Positions 26,026 to 37,400 of a stretch of DNA of 64,000 nt are shown one piece after another. Made by a program: the position numbers and the translations under genes. The DNA comes from CAJQQY01 sp045104975 (lineage in GTDB: Bacteria; Bacteroidota; Bacteroidia; Chitinophagales; Saprospiraceae): contig JBGCCY010000062.1 in the NCBI GenBank assembly GCA_045104975.1, positions 1 to 64,000 on the forward strand, read 5' to 3'. Position 1 is the first letter of the stretch; the number at the start of each line of letters is the position of its first letter. Under the pieces are notes generated by a model. That model was given only the letters and a program-made list of their open reading frames with translations, made no database searches and was not told the origin of the DNA.

Positions 26026-26454
26026 ATGAAAAATATTTCTTCAAAAAATAATTTACTAAGTTTAAAAACGACCATCAGAACAAAAGACTTTGAAGCGTCA
26101 AAAATTTTTTATTCCCAAATCCTAAACCTTGAAATAGTTCAAGAATACAATGATGGAAATGGTTCAAAAGGAATCATCCTTAGATTTGGGAAAGAAGGAA
26201 GTAACGCTTTTTTGGAAATTTCTGAAATCAAAAAGACTCATGATTATTTTCAAAAAGCATTTAGTGAAAGTATTCAAAATGATAAAATAGATTTGCAATT
26301 AAGAACAGACGATATGGAATTTTGGGAAAAGAGATTAAAAGGAAAATGGAAAACGAGAGGGCCAATTCTCCGCCCTTGGGGTTCGTATTATTTTTACTTA
26401 AAGGATCCTGATGGATTGCAAATTATTATTTATCAGGAAAGTACAGAAGACTAA
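26026..26454 (+). CDS. VOC/glyoxalase-family protein
   Basis: A 142-aa protein with the vicinal-oxygen-chelate fold: LSLKTTIRTKDFEASKIFYS opens the first beta-alpha-beta unit, and the end carries the hallmark PWGSYYFYLKDPDGLQIIIYQE, with the metal-ligand-type glutamate at its tail. Members include glyoxalase I, fosfomycin and bleomycin resistance proteins and dioxygenases; the substrate cannot be assigned. It stands alone between two unrelated transcripts. Confidence 0.85.
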   Translation: MKNISSKNNLLSLKTTIRTKDFEASKIFYSQILNLEIVQEYNDGNGSKGIILRFGKEGSNAFLEISEIKKTHDYFQKAFSESIQNDKIDLQLRTDDMEFWEKRLKGKWKTRGPILRPWGSYYFYLKDPDGLQIIIYQESTED

Positions 26455-26467
26455 TTCAGTTTTTCTC

Positions 26468-27166
26468 CTACCCCATCCACTCCTCTTTAATCATTTTATA
26501 TTTCGTCCGCCCAATTGGAATGATCACATCTCCTTCTAATTCCAGATGATATTTACTGCCTGGCTCAATCGTAATTCGTTTGGCTAAAGACATATTAGCA
26601 ATATAAGAACGATGTACTCTAACAAAATGATCAGGAAGCAACAACTCCAAATTATCCAAAGTTTTATTATGCAAATGATTGACTTCGCCTTTGCAAATCA
26701 ATTCACTATAAACACCTGCACCTTTAATATGAATAATATCGTCAATCATGACCAATGATTTTATTCCTCTTTTGCTAATCGCCAAATACTTGAGACGAGA
26801 TTCATTTTTAATTTTATTTTCAAAACGGGTAAAAGCGTCTGCTAATCGTTCCTGATGAAATGGTTTTGGAATAAAATCTAAGACTCCATATTCAAATGCT
26901 GTGATTGCCTTATCTGCATACGCAGAAATAATTATCGTCTGAAATGATTCTGAGACGACAGTCTCTAATACTTTAAATCCATCTTCTCCATTCAGATTCA
27001 AGTCAAGAAAAAGCAAATCTATCGGATTAGATTTTAAAAAATCCACTCCTCGATCAAGTGTGGGAGTATGATTGATTTCAATAGCTTGTGGAGAGAGAAT
27101 AGCACGAACCATTCTTTCTATTCTCTTCGCAATCCGCGATTCATCTTCGATGATTAGTATTTTCAT
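26468..27166 (-). CDS. LytTR-family response regulator (pair 2)
   Basis: A 232-aa regulator: receiver domain 1-120 with IIEDE, phospho-acceptor Asp in LLFLDLNLNGEDG, and FIPKPF near its end; LytTR DNA-binding domain about 135-230 (IIHIKGAGVYSELI, HFVRVHRSYIANM). Encoded just downstream of its histidine kinase, with a 147-bp gap. The divergent TonB-receptor gene beyond the kinase is the obvious candidate target. Confidence 0.93.
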   Translation of the reverse strand: MKILIIEDESRIAKRIERMVRAILSPQAIEINHTPTLDRGVDFLKSNPIDLLFLDLNLNGEDGFKVLETVVSESFQTIIISAYADKAITAFEYGVLDFIPKPFHQERLADAFTRFENKIKNESRLKYLAISKRGIKSLVMIDDIIHIKGAGVYSELICKGEVNHLHNKTLDNLELLLPDHFVRVHRSYIANMSLAKRITIEPGSKYHLELEGDVIIPIGRTKYKMIKEEWMG

Positions 27167-27313
27167 TGTATTAACTGAAGTTACGCATATGATTTAATTT
27201 CTTGCTTTTCTATTTTTCAATCTGAAAACGAATGTCCCCATTTACTACTCGGCCTTATTCCATTTTCCGTAAAAAAAAGTAGGGAAACGGAGATCATAAT
27301 AATGTCTGGCTAA

Positions 27314-29017
27314 CTATTGTTTAATGGTCACAACAGTTAACCAACCATTCTTATGAGCTCGACTCTCCATAGACCAATTTTCTTCATAACTTTCCTGCAG
27401 TCGGGATTGAATATATTTCGTACCAGTTCCTGTTCCATTATTATTTTTCAACATTTCTCCACCTTCGACATACAAACTATAGCTTTTCCATTTGTTTTGT
27501 TTTTCAAACTTCAAATGAAATAAAATTTTACCTGCTTCATTCGGACTATTATATTTTACCCCGTTTTCTACAAGTGTATGGATGATGGCAGGAGGAATAA
27601 TTTCATTCAAATCAATTCCTTCATCTGACCAAACATAGGCTATCTCCTTTCGGTATCCCATTACTTCCAAATGGCTTTTACACAATTTTAGTTCTTGCCC
27701 GATGGGTACTAATTTATGGTCAGCGACTTCATTGAGTACTGCAAATTCGTCTGCTAAAGAGTGAATAAATTTAGCGCCATCCGCTGGAGAATCTTCCACC
27801 CAATCAATAAGAGAGGTCAGCGTATTCATGATAAAATGTGGGCGCAGATTTTTCCTCAATAATTCATTTTTCAATCTTTCTGAATGGACTAAAGAGGCTT
27901 CATAATTTTTTCGTTCTTGACGTTGACGATAGGCTGATATATATAACATTGATATTACAATAATTGAAAAACTAATAAATACTGCCACATCATAACCCGA
28001 AACATAAGGAACTGGAAAATGTCTAGCGATTCTAAATACAATAAAGGATAACAAAAATCCAAAAAGTACTATGAATGCTTCTTGCTTTCGATTCATACAA
28101 CCATACGCGACCGCTATAAATGAGAATCCCCACATTATTGCATTTTCGATAATAGCTAAGTAATCAAAATGTTCAAATTCCTTGTACTCAAAAAATATAA
28201 TTACACTTACCAGTATGCCAAGAAATAGTTTTTTCCAAGGAAATTGAAATTGAAATAAAAAGAAACTCGGTACTAATAAACTAAGTCCCACATGCAAGTA
28301 TCCAATGTATTCCAATCTTGTTCGCTGGAAACTATAATGATAATGATAAAATAATTTCAGGTATTCCATCAGTACTAATCCTAAAAAAACAAAACAAATG
28401 ATACTAGAGGTCAGCGCATTGAAATCTCGAAAGGAAGAAGTAAAAAAGAGAATCAAAAAATACAAGGCTACTGCAAGGTAAATGCCCCCAATTAAAAACA
28501 TATACTTACTGATATGAAGAGGTTGTGTGATTAAGTCATCATATTTCCCCGTATAAGCATATGCATGGTGATGATAAGTATCTGATTCATTATCAATTTT
28601 GGTTCTTAACGCCAACAAATGCTTTCCTTCTTTCATCAAGGAATCAGGCACTAAATAACATTTAATATAATTCGCTTTGCCGCCTTGTTTCTCCCAATTC
28701 CCATTCTCACCAATATAGTGTCCGTCCCAGTAAGCTTGATATTTCCCAATAGCTGCGATGCGAATACCTAGCGGTTCTGATTGTGTTACCTCCTCAAATT
28801 CAACAGGCAAGCGTATCCATAAAACTTCATTTGGAACAAAAGTATCTGGCCATATTCTCCAAGTGGTATCTACAAATTCAATAGTAGACCATTCCATTTC
28901 ATCACCATATTTGACTCGCTGATGTTCGCCTACAATATATTCTCTTGTTTCCTGACAAGACGCCAAAGAAAGAAGGAAGAGCAATAGAAGTAAAACATTA
29001 GAAATATTCTTTTTCAT
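27314..29017 (-). CDS. 7TM-type sensor histidine kinase with lipobox-like N terminus (pair 2)
   Basis: About 567 aa. The N terminus reads as a lipoprotein signal with Cys21 in LASCQE, followed by an extracytoplasmic beta-rich domain (about 25-170) of the 7TMR-DISM type, about seven transmembrane helices (180-375), a short coiled linker and the kinase domain: phospho-His in LRPHFIMNTLTSL, HATPase N-box HTLVENGVKYN and a GTGTKYI glycine motif. The ATG at 29017 is chosen because it begins the signal; the upstream extension is not supported. Pairs with the LytTR regulator downstream and is divergent from a TonB-dependent receptor gene. Confidence 0.9.
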   Translation of the reverse strand: MKKNISNVLLLLLFLLSLASCQETREYIVGEHQRVKYGDEMEWSTIEFVDTTWRIWPDTFVPNEVLWIRLPVEFEEVTQSEPLGIRIAAIGKYQAYWDGHYIGENGNWEKQGGKANYIKCYLVPDSLMKEGKHLLALRTKIDNESDTYHHHAYAYTGKYDDLITQPLHISKYMFLIGGIYLAVALYFLILFFTSSFRDFNALTSSIICFVFLGLVLMEYLKLFYHYHYSFQRTRLEYIGYLHVGLSLLVPSFFLFQFQFPWKKLFLGILVSVIIFFEYKEFEHFDYLAIIENAIMWGFSFIAVAYGCMNRKQEAFIVLFGFLLSFIVFRIARHFPVPYVSGYDVAVFISFSIIVISMLYISAYRQRQERKNYEASLVHSERLKNELLRKNLRPHFIMNTLTSLIDWVEDSPADGAKFIHSLADEFAVLNEVADHKLVPIGQELKLCKSHLEVMGYRKEIAYVWSDEGIDLNEIIPPAIIHTLVENGVKYNSPNEAGKILFHLKFEKQNKWKSYSLYVEGGEMLKNNNGTGTGTKYIQSRLQESYEENWSMESRAHKNGWLTVVTIKQ

Positions 29018-29193
29018 ATGACAAAGATAAGCGTCCTTTTTATTTCTGAAGTGCATTTCACAAAGTCTATGAGCAGTTGGCAAGTAAAAGTCGATGACTC
29101 CTATAGGATGACCTTATACTTGTGGAAAGAAAACAATATTAAGGTATTCGTAGCCAGATGTTTTCAAAGTGTAAACCAATAAAAAAAATTATT

Positions 29194-31566
29194 ATGAAAA
29201 AGACAACATTAATTTTCCTACTCGCTAATTTTTTATTTTCATTACAAAATTTGACTGCACAAAATGGAGTGATCAAAGGACAACTTTTGGATAATGATAA
29301 AACGCCTATTTCTTATGCTAATATCACCCTGATGGCTAATGATACTATTTTTATAACAGGTGCTATTTCAAATGAAGAAGGAAGATTTGAGTTTAAAGAC
29401 CTTACGCTTCAACCTACTACTGTCAAAGTAGAGTTTCTTGGATTAGAAGATTATTCAACCAAAGTGGATTTGGGAAAAAGAAATAGAAAAGTGAATTTGG
29501 GAATTATAACCATGAATACACAAAAGAACGAATTAAATGAAGTGATCGTTTCGGCAGATAAAAATGCTTATTCTTTTCAGTTGGATAAAAAGGTTTTTGA
29601 TGTGACTGATGATGTCAGGATGCAAGGAGGAACTGCTTTGGAAGTCTTAGATCAAATTCCTCAAGTGACGGTGCAAGCAGGCGGACAGATACAATTGAGA
29701 GGAAGTAGTGATGTCCTTATTTTGATCAATGGAAGACGATCGGGCTTGACAATGAATAATGCGTTGGATCAAATTGATGTCGCGAATATCGAACGAGTAG
29801 AAGTAGTGACAAATCCTTCTGCAAGATTTGATGCCCAAGGCTCGGCAGGAATTATCAATATCATTTTGAAAAAAAATAAAGACCTCGGTTGGAAAGGGCA
29901 AATTAGAACTTCCGTCGGAACTCCTGCAGATCATACCATACTACCTAGTTTGAGTTATAAAACTAAAAAACTAAATCTTTTTGGAAATGTACGGTTGCGA
30001 TATTCTGATTATAATGGTTGGTATGATTCTAATCAAACCGATAAAGTCAATGGTCTTTCTTTGATAAAAAATGAAATCGAAAAACGTCATGATGATGGAC
30101 TCAGTTTTTATTTAGGTGGTGATTATAATTTTAATGAAAACCAATTTTTGACCCTTGCTTATCTTCGTGCTGCTACTAAAGATACCGATACAACTACGCT
30201 GAATTATGAAGCCATCCAAAATAACGAATCCAATACATTTGTCAGAGGTGGCAATTCTCTAGAAAAAAGATTTTATAATCAACTAGAAAGCAACTATACC
30301 CATAAATTCAAAAAACAGAAAGCGGAGTGGCGGGTAAACATGCAGTATGACTTCTGGAATAGTAATAAGAATTGGTCGCTCCTAACTTTTGGAGATAATT
30401 TACCTGAAAATGTGGATCAAAATTTACGGACGGAAAATGAAGCAAGTAGTGCAGACTTTGTAATTGGAAGTGATTTTGAAATACCCTTTCTTTCTGGAAA
30501 ATTAACGACGGGTGCAAAATGGGAAAACCGAACAGTAGAAAATATTTACCTCGCAGAAAGTCAAACTGATAATGAATGGACGGTATTTCGAAATATCAAT
30601 AATGATGTCACCTATACCGAAAAAATATTGGCAGCCTATGCAGAATACGGGAAGCAATTTAAAAAATGGGATTATAAAATTGGTTTGAGAATGGAAAATT
30701 CTGATATAGAAATTTCTGACGCTGAAGGTGTTTATGGCAATGCAAATAAATATACCAATCTCTTTCCATCTGCTTTTCTTTCTTATAAAGCTAGCGATGC
30801 TTTAAATTTCCAAGGGAGCATTGCTCGAAGAATTTCTCGTCCGAGTCTTTGGAATTTATATCCTTTTAATGAAGTGACAGATGTCAACTTTATCGAAATA
30901 GGTAATCCATTATTGAATCCTGGCTACACCAATTCTTATGAACTTTCGATGTCTATCATTGGCGATAAAATTAGTTTGTTTCCTAGTTTTTATTTTCGAG
31001 CAACAAAAGCACCTGTGGCAACTTATGTTTCCCAGACCGAAGATGGCATCCTTGAATATTTGCCCGTCAACATTGATCAAGAAAATATATTAGGAATGGA
31101 TTTGACCGCTCGTTTTAATGTATCCAAATTTATCCAGTTGTCAGGCGATTTAACCTATTTTGCTTTCGACCAATCAGGAACATATAACGATACAGATTTA
31201 TCGGCAAAGGGAGGAACATTTATGGGAAGATTCACTTCTCGAATTAACTTGCCTGCTGTCGCTCGATTCCAAATATCTTATCAATATCGAGGAAATCAAC
31301 AAAGTGGACAATTGACTTTTAAGCCTAGTTCTGACTTGACCATCTCGGCAAGTAGAGTCTTTTTAAATGATCGTCTCGAAGTATCTATTGTCGGTCGAAA
31401 CTTACTAAACTCTAGAATAAGAAAGGTAAATGCGGAAACCGAACAGTTTTCTTTCCAACAAGAGTCTAGCAGAATTAGAGAACGATTTTCTTTAAATCTT
31501 ACTTATAAATTTCGATATACGAATCGGGATAGAATGCGAACAGCTAATCGAGGGAATAGAAATTAG
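29194..31566 (+). CDS. TonB-dependent outer-membrane receptor
   Basis: About 790 aa. Signal peptide 1-23, a carboxypeptidase-D-like regulatory domain (about 25-105, GVIKGQLLDNDKTPISYANI), a plug domain (about 115-225, VLDQIPQVTVQAGGQIQLRG and ARFDAQGSAGIINIIL), and a beta-barrel to the C terminus that ends with Arg/Asn-rich residues. This is the outer-membrane beta-barrel type without a SusD partner nearby, so the ligand is not necessarily a glycan; siderophores, peptides or other ligands are possible. The second ATG (29194) begins the signal peptide. Divergent from a LytTR kinase-regulator pair that probably regulates it. Confidence 0.92.
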   Translation: MKKTTLIFLLANFLFSLQNLTAQNGVIKGQLLDNDKTPISYANITLMANDTIFITGAISNEEGRFEFKDLTLQPTTVKVEFLGLEDYSTKVDLGKRNRKVNLGIITMNTQKNELNEVIVSADKNAYSFQLDKKVFDVTDDVRMQGGTALEVLDQIPQVTVQAGGQIQLRGSSDVLILINGRRSGLTMNNALDQIDVANIERVEVVTNPSARFDAQGSAGIINIILKKNKDLGWKGQIRTSVGTPADHTILPSLSYKTKKLNLFGNVRLRYSDYNGWYDSNQTDKVNGLSLIKNEIEKRHDDGLSFYLGGDYNFNENQFLTLAYLRAATKDTDTTTLNYEAIQNNESNTFVRGGNSLEKRFYNQLESNYTHKFKKQKAEWRVNMQYDFWNSNKNWSLLTFGDNLPENVDQNLRTENEASSADFVIGSDFEIPFLSGKLTTGAKWENRTVENIYLAESQTDNEWTVFRNINNDVTYTEKILAAYAEYGKQFKKWDYKIGLRMENSDIEISDAEGVYGNANKYTNLFPSAFLSYKASDALNFQGSIARRISRPSLWNLYPFNEVTDVNFIEIGNPLLNPGYTNSYELSMSIIGDKISLFPSFYFRATKAPVATYVSQTEDGILEYLPVNIDQENILGMDLTARFNVSKFIQLSGDLTYFAFDQSGTYNDTDLSAKGGTFMGRFTSRINLPAVARFQISYQYRGNQQSGQLTFKPSSDLTISASRVFLNDRLEVSIVGRNLLNSRIRKVNAETEQFSFQQESSRIRERFSLNLTYKFRYTNRDRMRTANRGNRN

Positions 31567-31568
31567 AA

Positions 31569-31604
31569 ATAAGAGCCGCTTCAAAAAAATGAAGCGGCTC
31601 TTAT
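31569..31604. terminator. Long perfect hairpin between convergent genes
   Basis: ATAAGAGCCGCTTC (31569-31582) pairs perfectly with GAAGCGGCTCTTAT (31591-31604) over an 8-nt loop. There is no T run on either side, but the position 3 bp after the receptor stop supports a bidirectional transcript end. Confidence 0.65.
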
Positions 31605-31629
31605 CTGTTATCGGATTGTTTAAAATTAA

Positions 31630-34095
31630 TTAATTAGTCACCTTGGTAAATGTTTTTACGATTACCTCTTGTCCATTAGAAAGCATAAATTGGTAAGTAC
31701 CATTTTTTAATTGACTGATCATCATCTGATCAGTATGTTCATCATCTGCTTTAGCAAATTGAGTAGTGAATATCTTTTGACCTAAAATGTTCACGATATC
31801 AACTTGTACATCTCCTCTCCAGTTATTTTCTAATAGAATATTTAAAAATTCTGTCGCTGGATTAGGGTAAATGTTAAGTGCTTGATTACTTACCACTACT
31901 CCTTTTGTTGATACAGTAAATGGGCTTTCATAAGCACCAACGTCCACTTGGTTTCCTTGAACACGTGCATTTCCTGCTAAATCAAATGCTGCTGTTACTC
32001 CTGCTCCCAAACCTCCATCAACTGCTGGACTGCTTGCTTGTAACTGGTAGTCTCCATTCCCTACAAAAAGAGGATCAACGTTAAATTGGTCCGTTGAAAG
32101 TAGTATACTCGACAGACTTTCATCTCCAATTAGATTACCTCCTAGAGAGGTAGCAGTTGATGGACCAATTTCCATGTAATCTGTACTTTCGGGGTTATAC
32201 AAAAGCGTGTTTTGTAATTCCAACTCACCGTTAGCATTTGTTATACCGCTATTATTATTTGCGATGGTCGTGTTTAATATTGATAAATTTGATACCGCTA
32301 TCATCCCTATACCTCCTCCATAATCACCACCGCTATTATCGACTAGAAGACAATTGTTAAGACTGATCATGTCTTCATTATTAGATAATAATTGAATAGC
32401 TCCAGCACCATCCATACTAGAATTATTGCTAAATATTGTTGATTCGAAATTGAGCTCAACAACGCCATTTCCAAAATTAATCAAAGAAAAACCTCCAGCT
32501 CCTTCTTCTGCAATTCCTGTAGCATCGTTGGTATTTCCATCGAATAATGAATGACTGATATCAATGGTAGCGGATCCATTATTAAAGGTAGCGAAATTGA
32601 CTCCTGCTCCTTCATTTCCAGAAGTATTATTGAGAAAATGGGTATTGCTAATCTGCAAATTCAAATCTGCTTCGCCTAGTTGGGCAACTTCAAATCCTCC
32701 TGCATCATCGATCGCAGAATTGCCTTCGAAAATACATTCATCTACAATTATTTGTAAGTTGACATCATCACTTTCCGTCCGATAACCTCCTCCAAAAAAT
32801 TCGGCTTCATTGTTTAAGAATTCACAATTCGACAAACTTACTTCCTGATTCATTCCCTTAGCTTCGGTGGCAATCCCAGCACCATATAGTGCTTTATTAG
32901 ATTGGAAAGTAGTGTTTCTGACATCCAGATTATTGTTAGTAGTAAGGTCGGTGTCATAAAACATAATAGCCCCACCCAAAGAATCAGATTCATTATTTTC
33001 AAAATGACAGCTATCCACGAGAGCAGTAGTACCATCAGAAAAGTTAAAGAAAAACAAAGCACCTCCACCTCTAAGCGCATCAGGAAGAAGTTCTGAAACC
33101 CCATTTTCCTCGAAGGTGCAATTTAGAACTCTATAGTTATGGTTTTCCCCAAATGATTGAATTCCTAAACCACCGGCATTGCTCGATTCATTATTTTCAA
33201 AAATACAATTCTGAATAGTATTAGAAATAACCATAGAACTATCAACTGTTTGATTAATAAAAACAGCTCCTGCAGCCAAATTACTGGAATTCCCTGAAAA
33301 GAAACTGTTTATTATTGTGCCATTAGTACTAACCAGAAAAACACTTCCGCCAGATAATCCTGCATGGTTATTAATGAATTGACAATCCTCTATCTCAATG
33401 CCATTGCCCGAAACAAAAGAGGCGGTTAAGCCTGCTCCTCGTTCACCTGTATTATTATCTTCAAAAATACAATTCACCACTTTCCCTCCTTCACTAAATT
33501 CATTACGAAAGAAAAAACCTCCACCAGAAAGATCTGCATAATTCTGCTGAAACGTACAATTGAAAATTTGTGGCGCACCAAAGGACCAAACTCCTCCTCC
33601 AAATTGTCCAATAAAATCAGGCAAAGTTTCATCATCAGCATGTCCACCTTCAAAGATGAAACCATCTATAATAGTTGCAGTAGTCACGGTACTTTCAATT
33701 AACATGATGTGGGTAGTATTATCGATTCGGTTGGTCACAAAATCATCTTCGACATCATCTCCATTCAAGTCGCCAGAAAGGATGGTTGGATTGTTTTCAA
33801 TTACTCTATCATCTATGCTGCTCTCTGTTCCAGTAAAACCACCATAAAGTTGAATGTCAGTTGTGAGATGAAAAGTAGCTAAATCAGTTGTACCAGGAAG
33901 GTAGGTTCCAGATGCTACCCAGATTTGATCTCCTAAGGTAGCATTAGTCAATGCATCTTGTAGGTCATTGAAAGCGTCTCCCCAAGAAGTACCATTATTA
34001 GCACCGGTTGCATCTGATTTTACAAAATAGGTTGTCTGTGCTTGAGAGGTATTAATAATAAATAAAAAGCTTAAAAGTAAATAAATTGATTTCAT
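31630..34095 (-). CDS. Secreted parallel beta-helix protein with T9SS sorting domain
   Basis: An 821-aa protein: signal peptide 1-19, a right-handed parallel beta-helix from about 20 to 720 built of many short turns rich in Asn and Gly (motifs such as NCIFENNESSNAGG and NCTFEENG), ending with AAFDLAGNARVQGNQVDVGAYE, a segment characteristic of choice-of-anchor/polymorphic outer-membrane repeat proteins. It has a T9SS sorting domain at the end (LNIYPNPATEFLNI). No pectate-lyase catalytic motif was recognised; the role is probably adhesion or surface coating. Its upstream neighbour is the HTCS sensor. Confidence 0.85.
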   Translation of the reverse strand: MKSIYLLLSFLFIINTSQAQTTYFVKSDATGANNGTSWGDAFNDLQDALTNATLGDQIWVASGTYLPGTTDLATFHLTTDIQLYGGFTGTESSIDDRVIENNPTILSGDLNGDDVEDDFVTNRIDNTTHIMLIESTVTTATIIDGFIFEGGHADDETLPDFIGQFGGGVWSFGAPQIFNCTFQQNYADLSGGGFFFRNEFSEGGKVVNCIFEDNNTGERGAGLTASFVSGNGIEIEDCQFINNHAGLSGGSVFLVSTNGTIINSFFSGNSSNLAAGAVFINQTVDSSMVISNTIQNCIFENNESSNAGGLGIQSFGENHNYRVLNCTFEENGVSELLPDALRGGGALFFFNFSDGTTALVDSCHFENNESDSLGGAIMFYDTDLTTNNNLDVRNTTFQSNKALYGAGIATEAKGMNQEVSLSNCEFLNNEAEFFGGGYRTESDDVNLQIIVDECIFEGNSAIDDAGGFEVAQLGEADLNLQISNTHFLNNTSGNEGAGVNFATFNNGSATIDISHSLFDGNTNDATGIAEEGAGGFSLINFGNGVVELNFESTIFSNNSSMDGAGAIQLLSNNEDMISLNNCLLVDNSGGDYGGGIGMIAVSNLSILNTTIANNNSGITNANGELELQNTLLYNPESTDYMEIGPSTATSLGGNLIGDESLSSILLSTDQFNVDPLFVGNGDYQLQASSPAVDGGLGAGVTAAFDLAGNARVQGNQVDVGAYESPFTVSTKGVVVSNQALNIYPNPATEFLNILLENNWRGDVQVDIVNILGQKIFTTQFAKADDEHTDQMMISQLKNGTYQFMLSNGQEVIVKTFTKVTN

Positions 34096-34419
34096 AATAA
34101 CAGGAGTTTTAAGGTTGAAAAAAAGATTAATTTATTAATAGCACTAAGGTGAGGACAGATCGAATATTTAATCTAGATAAATCGTTCAAAGTCTTGGATT
34201 ATTTGGAATTTGGGTAGGAAAAAAATTTGGATTATTGATGCACAAGAAGACTCAAATAGTCAATAAACAACTGATTATCAATCGTTTACATGTTGCATAG
34301 GGAGTATCACTTCATTTTTGGTTAAAGAATATTCATTACCTTTTTCCATAAAAAATAGAGTAGTATTATCATGGATGTGAAATACCTAACTAGAAAAGAT
34401 GTGTAAATTTGAGGCTGGT
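34096..34419. other. Intergenic stretch, nothing recognised
   Basis: About 320 bp between the HTCS gene's 3' end and the beta-helix gene's start. It should contain the beta-helix promoter, but no clean TAnnTTTG element, ORF or hairpin was found. Confidence 0.4.
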
Positions 34420-37400
34420 TTATTTTGCCCGATAATCACTTGGAGGCACACCAAATTCTTTGGTAAAAAGGCGAGAGAAATAAGCGGGATCACTATAGCC
34501 AACATTATAGGCTACTTCGGAAATAGTAAGTTGGGGATTTTGTAATAATACTTTTGCTTTGTGTAACCGAATACTTCGAAGATAAATGGAGGTAGACTTA
34601 CCGGTGAGCGAAATTAACTTTCTATAGATTTGTGAACGACTCATTCCCATTTCTCTACATAGTTGAGGAATACCGAAACCATCATCACTTATGTTCTCTT
34701 CAACGAGCTGATGAATTTTATTTAAGAAGGCACTTTCAGGTGTAGCTGCTACCGCAGTTTTATTTTGATCAGGAACAAAAGTACTGTAACGTTCTTGAAG
34801 TTGAATTCTTAAGGCTAATAATTTTTCTAAACGAACCAGCAACTCTTCTTTATTGAAGGGTTTGGTCAAATATGCATCGGCACCTTGTTTCAAACCTGCT
34901 ATCTTATCTTCCTCCGTTGTTTTTGCAGTTAATAAAATGATTGGAATGTGACTGGTTCGAGTATCTGTTTTTAAAATTGCACAAACTTCATAGCCATCCT
35001 TTTCTGGCATCATGACATCACTTATAATTAAATCTGGAATCAGCTCAAAAGCTTTATCAATTCCGAGTTGTCCATTGATGGCTTTTTTGATTTCGTAGTC
35101 CTCTTCCAAACAGGTTTGGATATAAGTAATCACATCTTCGTTATCTTCAATCAGTAGCAAAATGGGCTTTCCAGAGGAGCTATTTATTTCAACTTTTGAA
35201 GAGCGCATTGAAGTAGCTGCTTCCATTTTTGCAGGCGCCTTTTTAATTGGTGTCAAATTAGGTTTTGCCTTAGGCGCTAAATTTTGAATCGGCAAAATAA
35301 TTTTAAATTCAGTTCCTTTTTTAAGTTGGCTAGTTACACTTATTTCTCCGTTCATTAATTTGACCAATTCTTTAGTCAATGCTAAACCAATACCTGTCCC
35401 CTCTCCTTTTCGAATGGACGAATCATTTACTTGATAAAAGCGATCAAAAATTTTGGGTAATTGATCTGGTGGGATTCCTATACCATTATCTTGAACTTTG
35501 ATTTGCAATTTTTTTGGACTAGAGGCTACCGCTGTTATATGCAAAATCACTTTACCATTTTCATTCGTAAATTTAATGGCGTTCGTCAATAAATTACTGA
35601 CTACTTGTTTTAGTTTTTCTTCATCATAATCCATTATCAGCTCATCAATTTCCGAATAAGCCATCAAACGAATTCCTTTAGACTCTGCTAAAGATTGAAA
35701 AGATTCTGCGACATAGAGCAGGAAGCTGACAACATCCTTTTGTTCCAATTCCAATTTTAAATTTCCGGACTCCAGTTTTGACAAATCCAACATTTGATTA
35801 ACGAGGGTTAGTAGATTTTGACCATTGCGTTTGATTAGCGTAATCGCTTTTTCTGGTTGCTTTTTGACTTGATCGGCCATACCCAAAATGACGGTCAGCG
35901 GAGTACGGAATTCATGGGTTATATTCGTGTACAATTTGGATTTAAAATTATCCAGTTCTCTGAGTCGATTGGTTTCTTCTAATTGTAATTGGCGATTTAA
36001 TTGAAACCGATATAAACTATATAGTAACCCAAAGAAGCTGATTAAAAAAAAGGCATAAGCCAAATTGGTTTTCCACCAAGGTGGGGTAATGGTCAGTTGC
36101 ATGGTAATACCTTCTTCGTTCCATACTCCATCGCAGTTAGCCGCTTTTACTTGGAAGGAATAATTTCCTGGATCTATATTGGTGTAGCTGGCTGTATTGT
36201 TGGTGCCCATATATCGCCATTCTGTTTCATAGGGTTCCAATTTATAGGCATAGGTATTTTCTTCAGGGTTGCAATAATGTAGCGCTTGAAATTTAAAAAT
36301 AAAATCATTTTGATGGTGAGAGAGTGCAATTTCCTTTGCCAGATTTATATTCTGTTTTAGTGTAGGTCGGCCTTCTTTTTTTGGATCCTTATTATTCATG
36401 ATTTGAAAATCTGTAAACACCAATTGGGGTGGGAACGGATTATCGTTTATCTGTTCAGGAAAAAAACGGTTGAGTTCTTTTCTATCAGGGGTAGAATTAA
36501 TAAAGATTTCTCCGGAAGAAGCTTTTTGCAGAAATCGTAATCCATTGGAATTATTTGTCAATAACCCATCTTGCGTAAAATAATTTCTGATCTGTTTTGT
36601 AGTTGGATTAAAACAAGCTAGTCCATGTTCAGTGTATAGCCAAAGATTGCCCTGAGCATCTTCAAGAATATCAAAAACTGAATTACTGCTCAAACCTTCT
36701 TCAAGCGTATATTGTTGAATAACATCTCCATTGGATTTATCAAATTGAACCAAACCACTCTTCAAAGTCCCTGCCCACAAGCGTTCTTGGCTATCTTCGT
36801 AAACCGTCCATATAGTAGAAAATCTTTTATTTACCAGACTCAACGCTTTTGTTTTAGGATCAAATTTGTAAGGTCCCGTTCCATCTGTTCCCAACCAAAA
36901 GAAACCCTGGGCTCCTTCTACAATAGAATAAATACTGGCATTCTCTATAAAGAGGGAATCATTATAATCTCTCTTGTATCGTCTAAATCCTCCTTCATCA
37001 GAAAGGTATTGATATAGACCTCCGTCCCATCCTTCGGCTATCCAAACTTGATTATTGGAATCTTCTATTATTTGAAAAACGGAGTTGTTAAAAAGACTTG
37101 TGGGGTCAGAGGGATCGATAAAAAATTGAGTAAATTGCTGTTTAGAAAAATCAACACGAAAAAGACCACCATCATTACTATTATAGCCTATCCACCAGAA
37201 ACCCTGACTATCCTTGAGCACTATTCTTAAACATTGGGCTTCATCGTTTTCAGAAAATTTAATCCAAAGTAATTTATTGTCGTCTTCTGCCAACCATAAT
37301 TCTTTGGTTGCTTTTAATGATTTTTTGGCAGCGGTATTTATAGTATTTTGATTGGGTGTAAAACGTTGTAATTTTAGCGACGCGTTCAACTTATAGTCAT

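Noticed and set aside
33560..33847. 95-codon plus-strand ORF inside the beta-helix gene
   Set aside because: It is an antisense shadow of a repetitive, well-supported T9SS protein.
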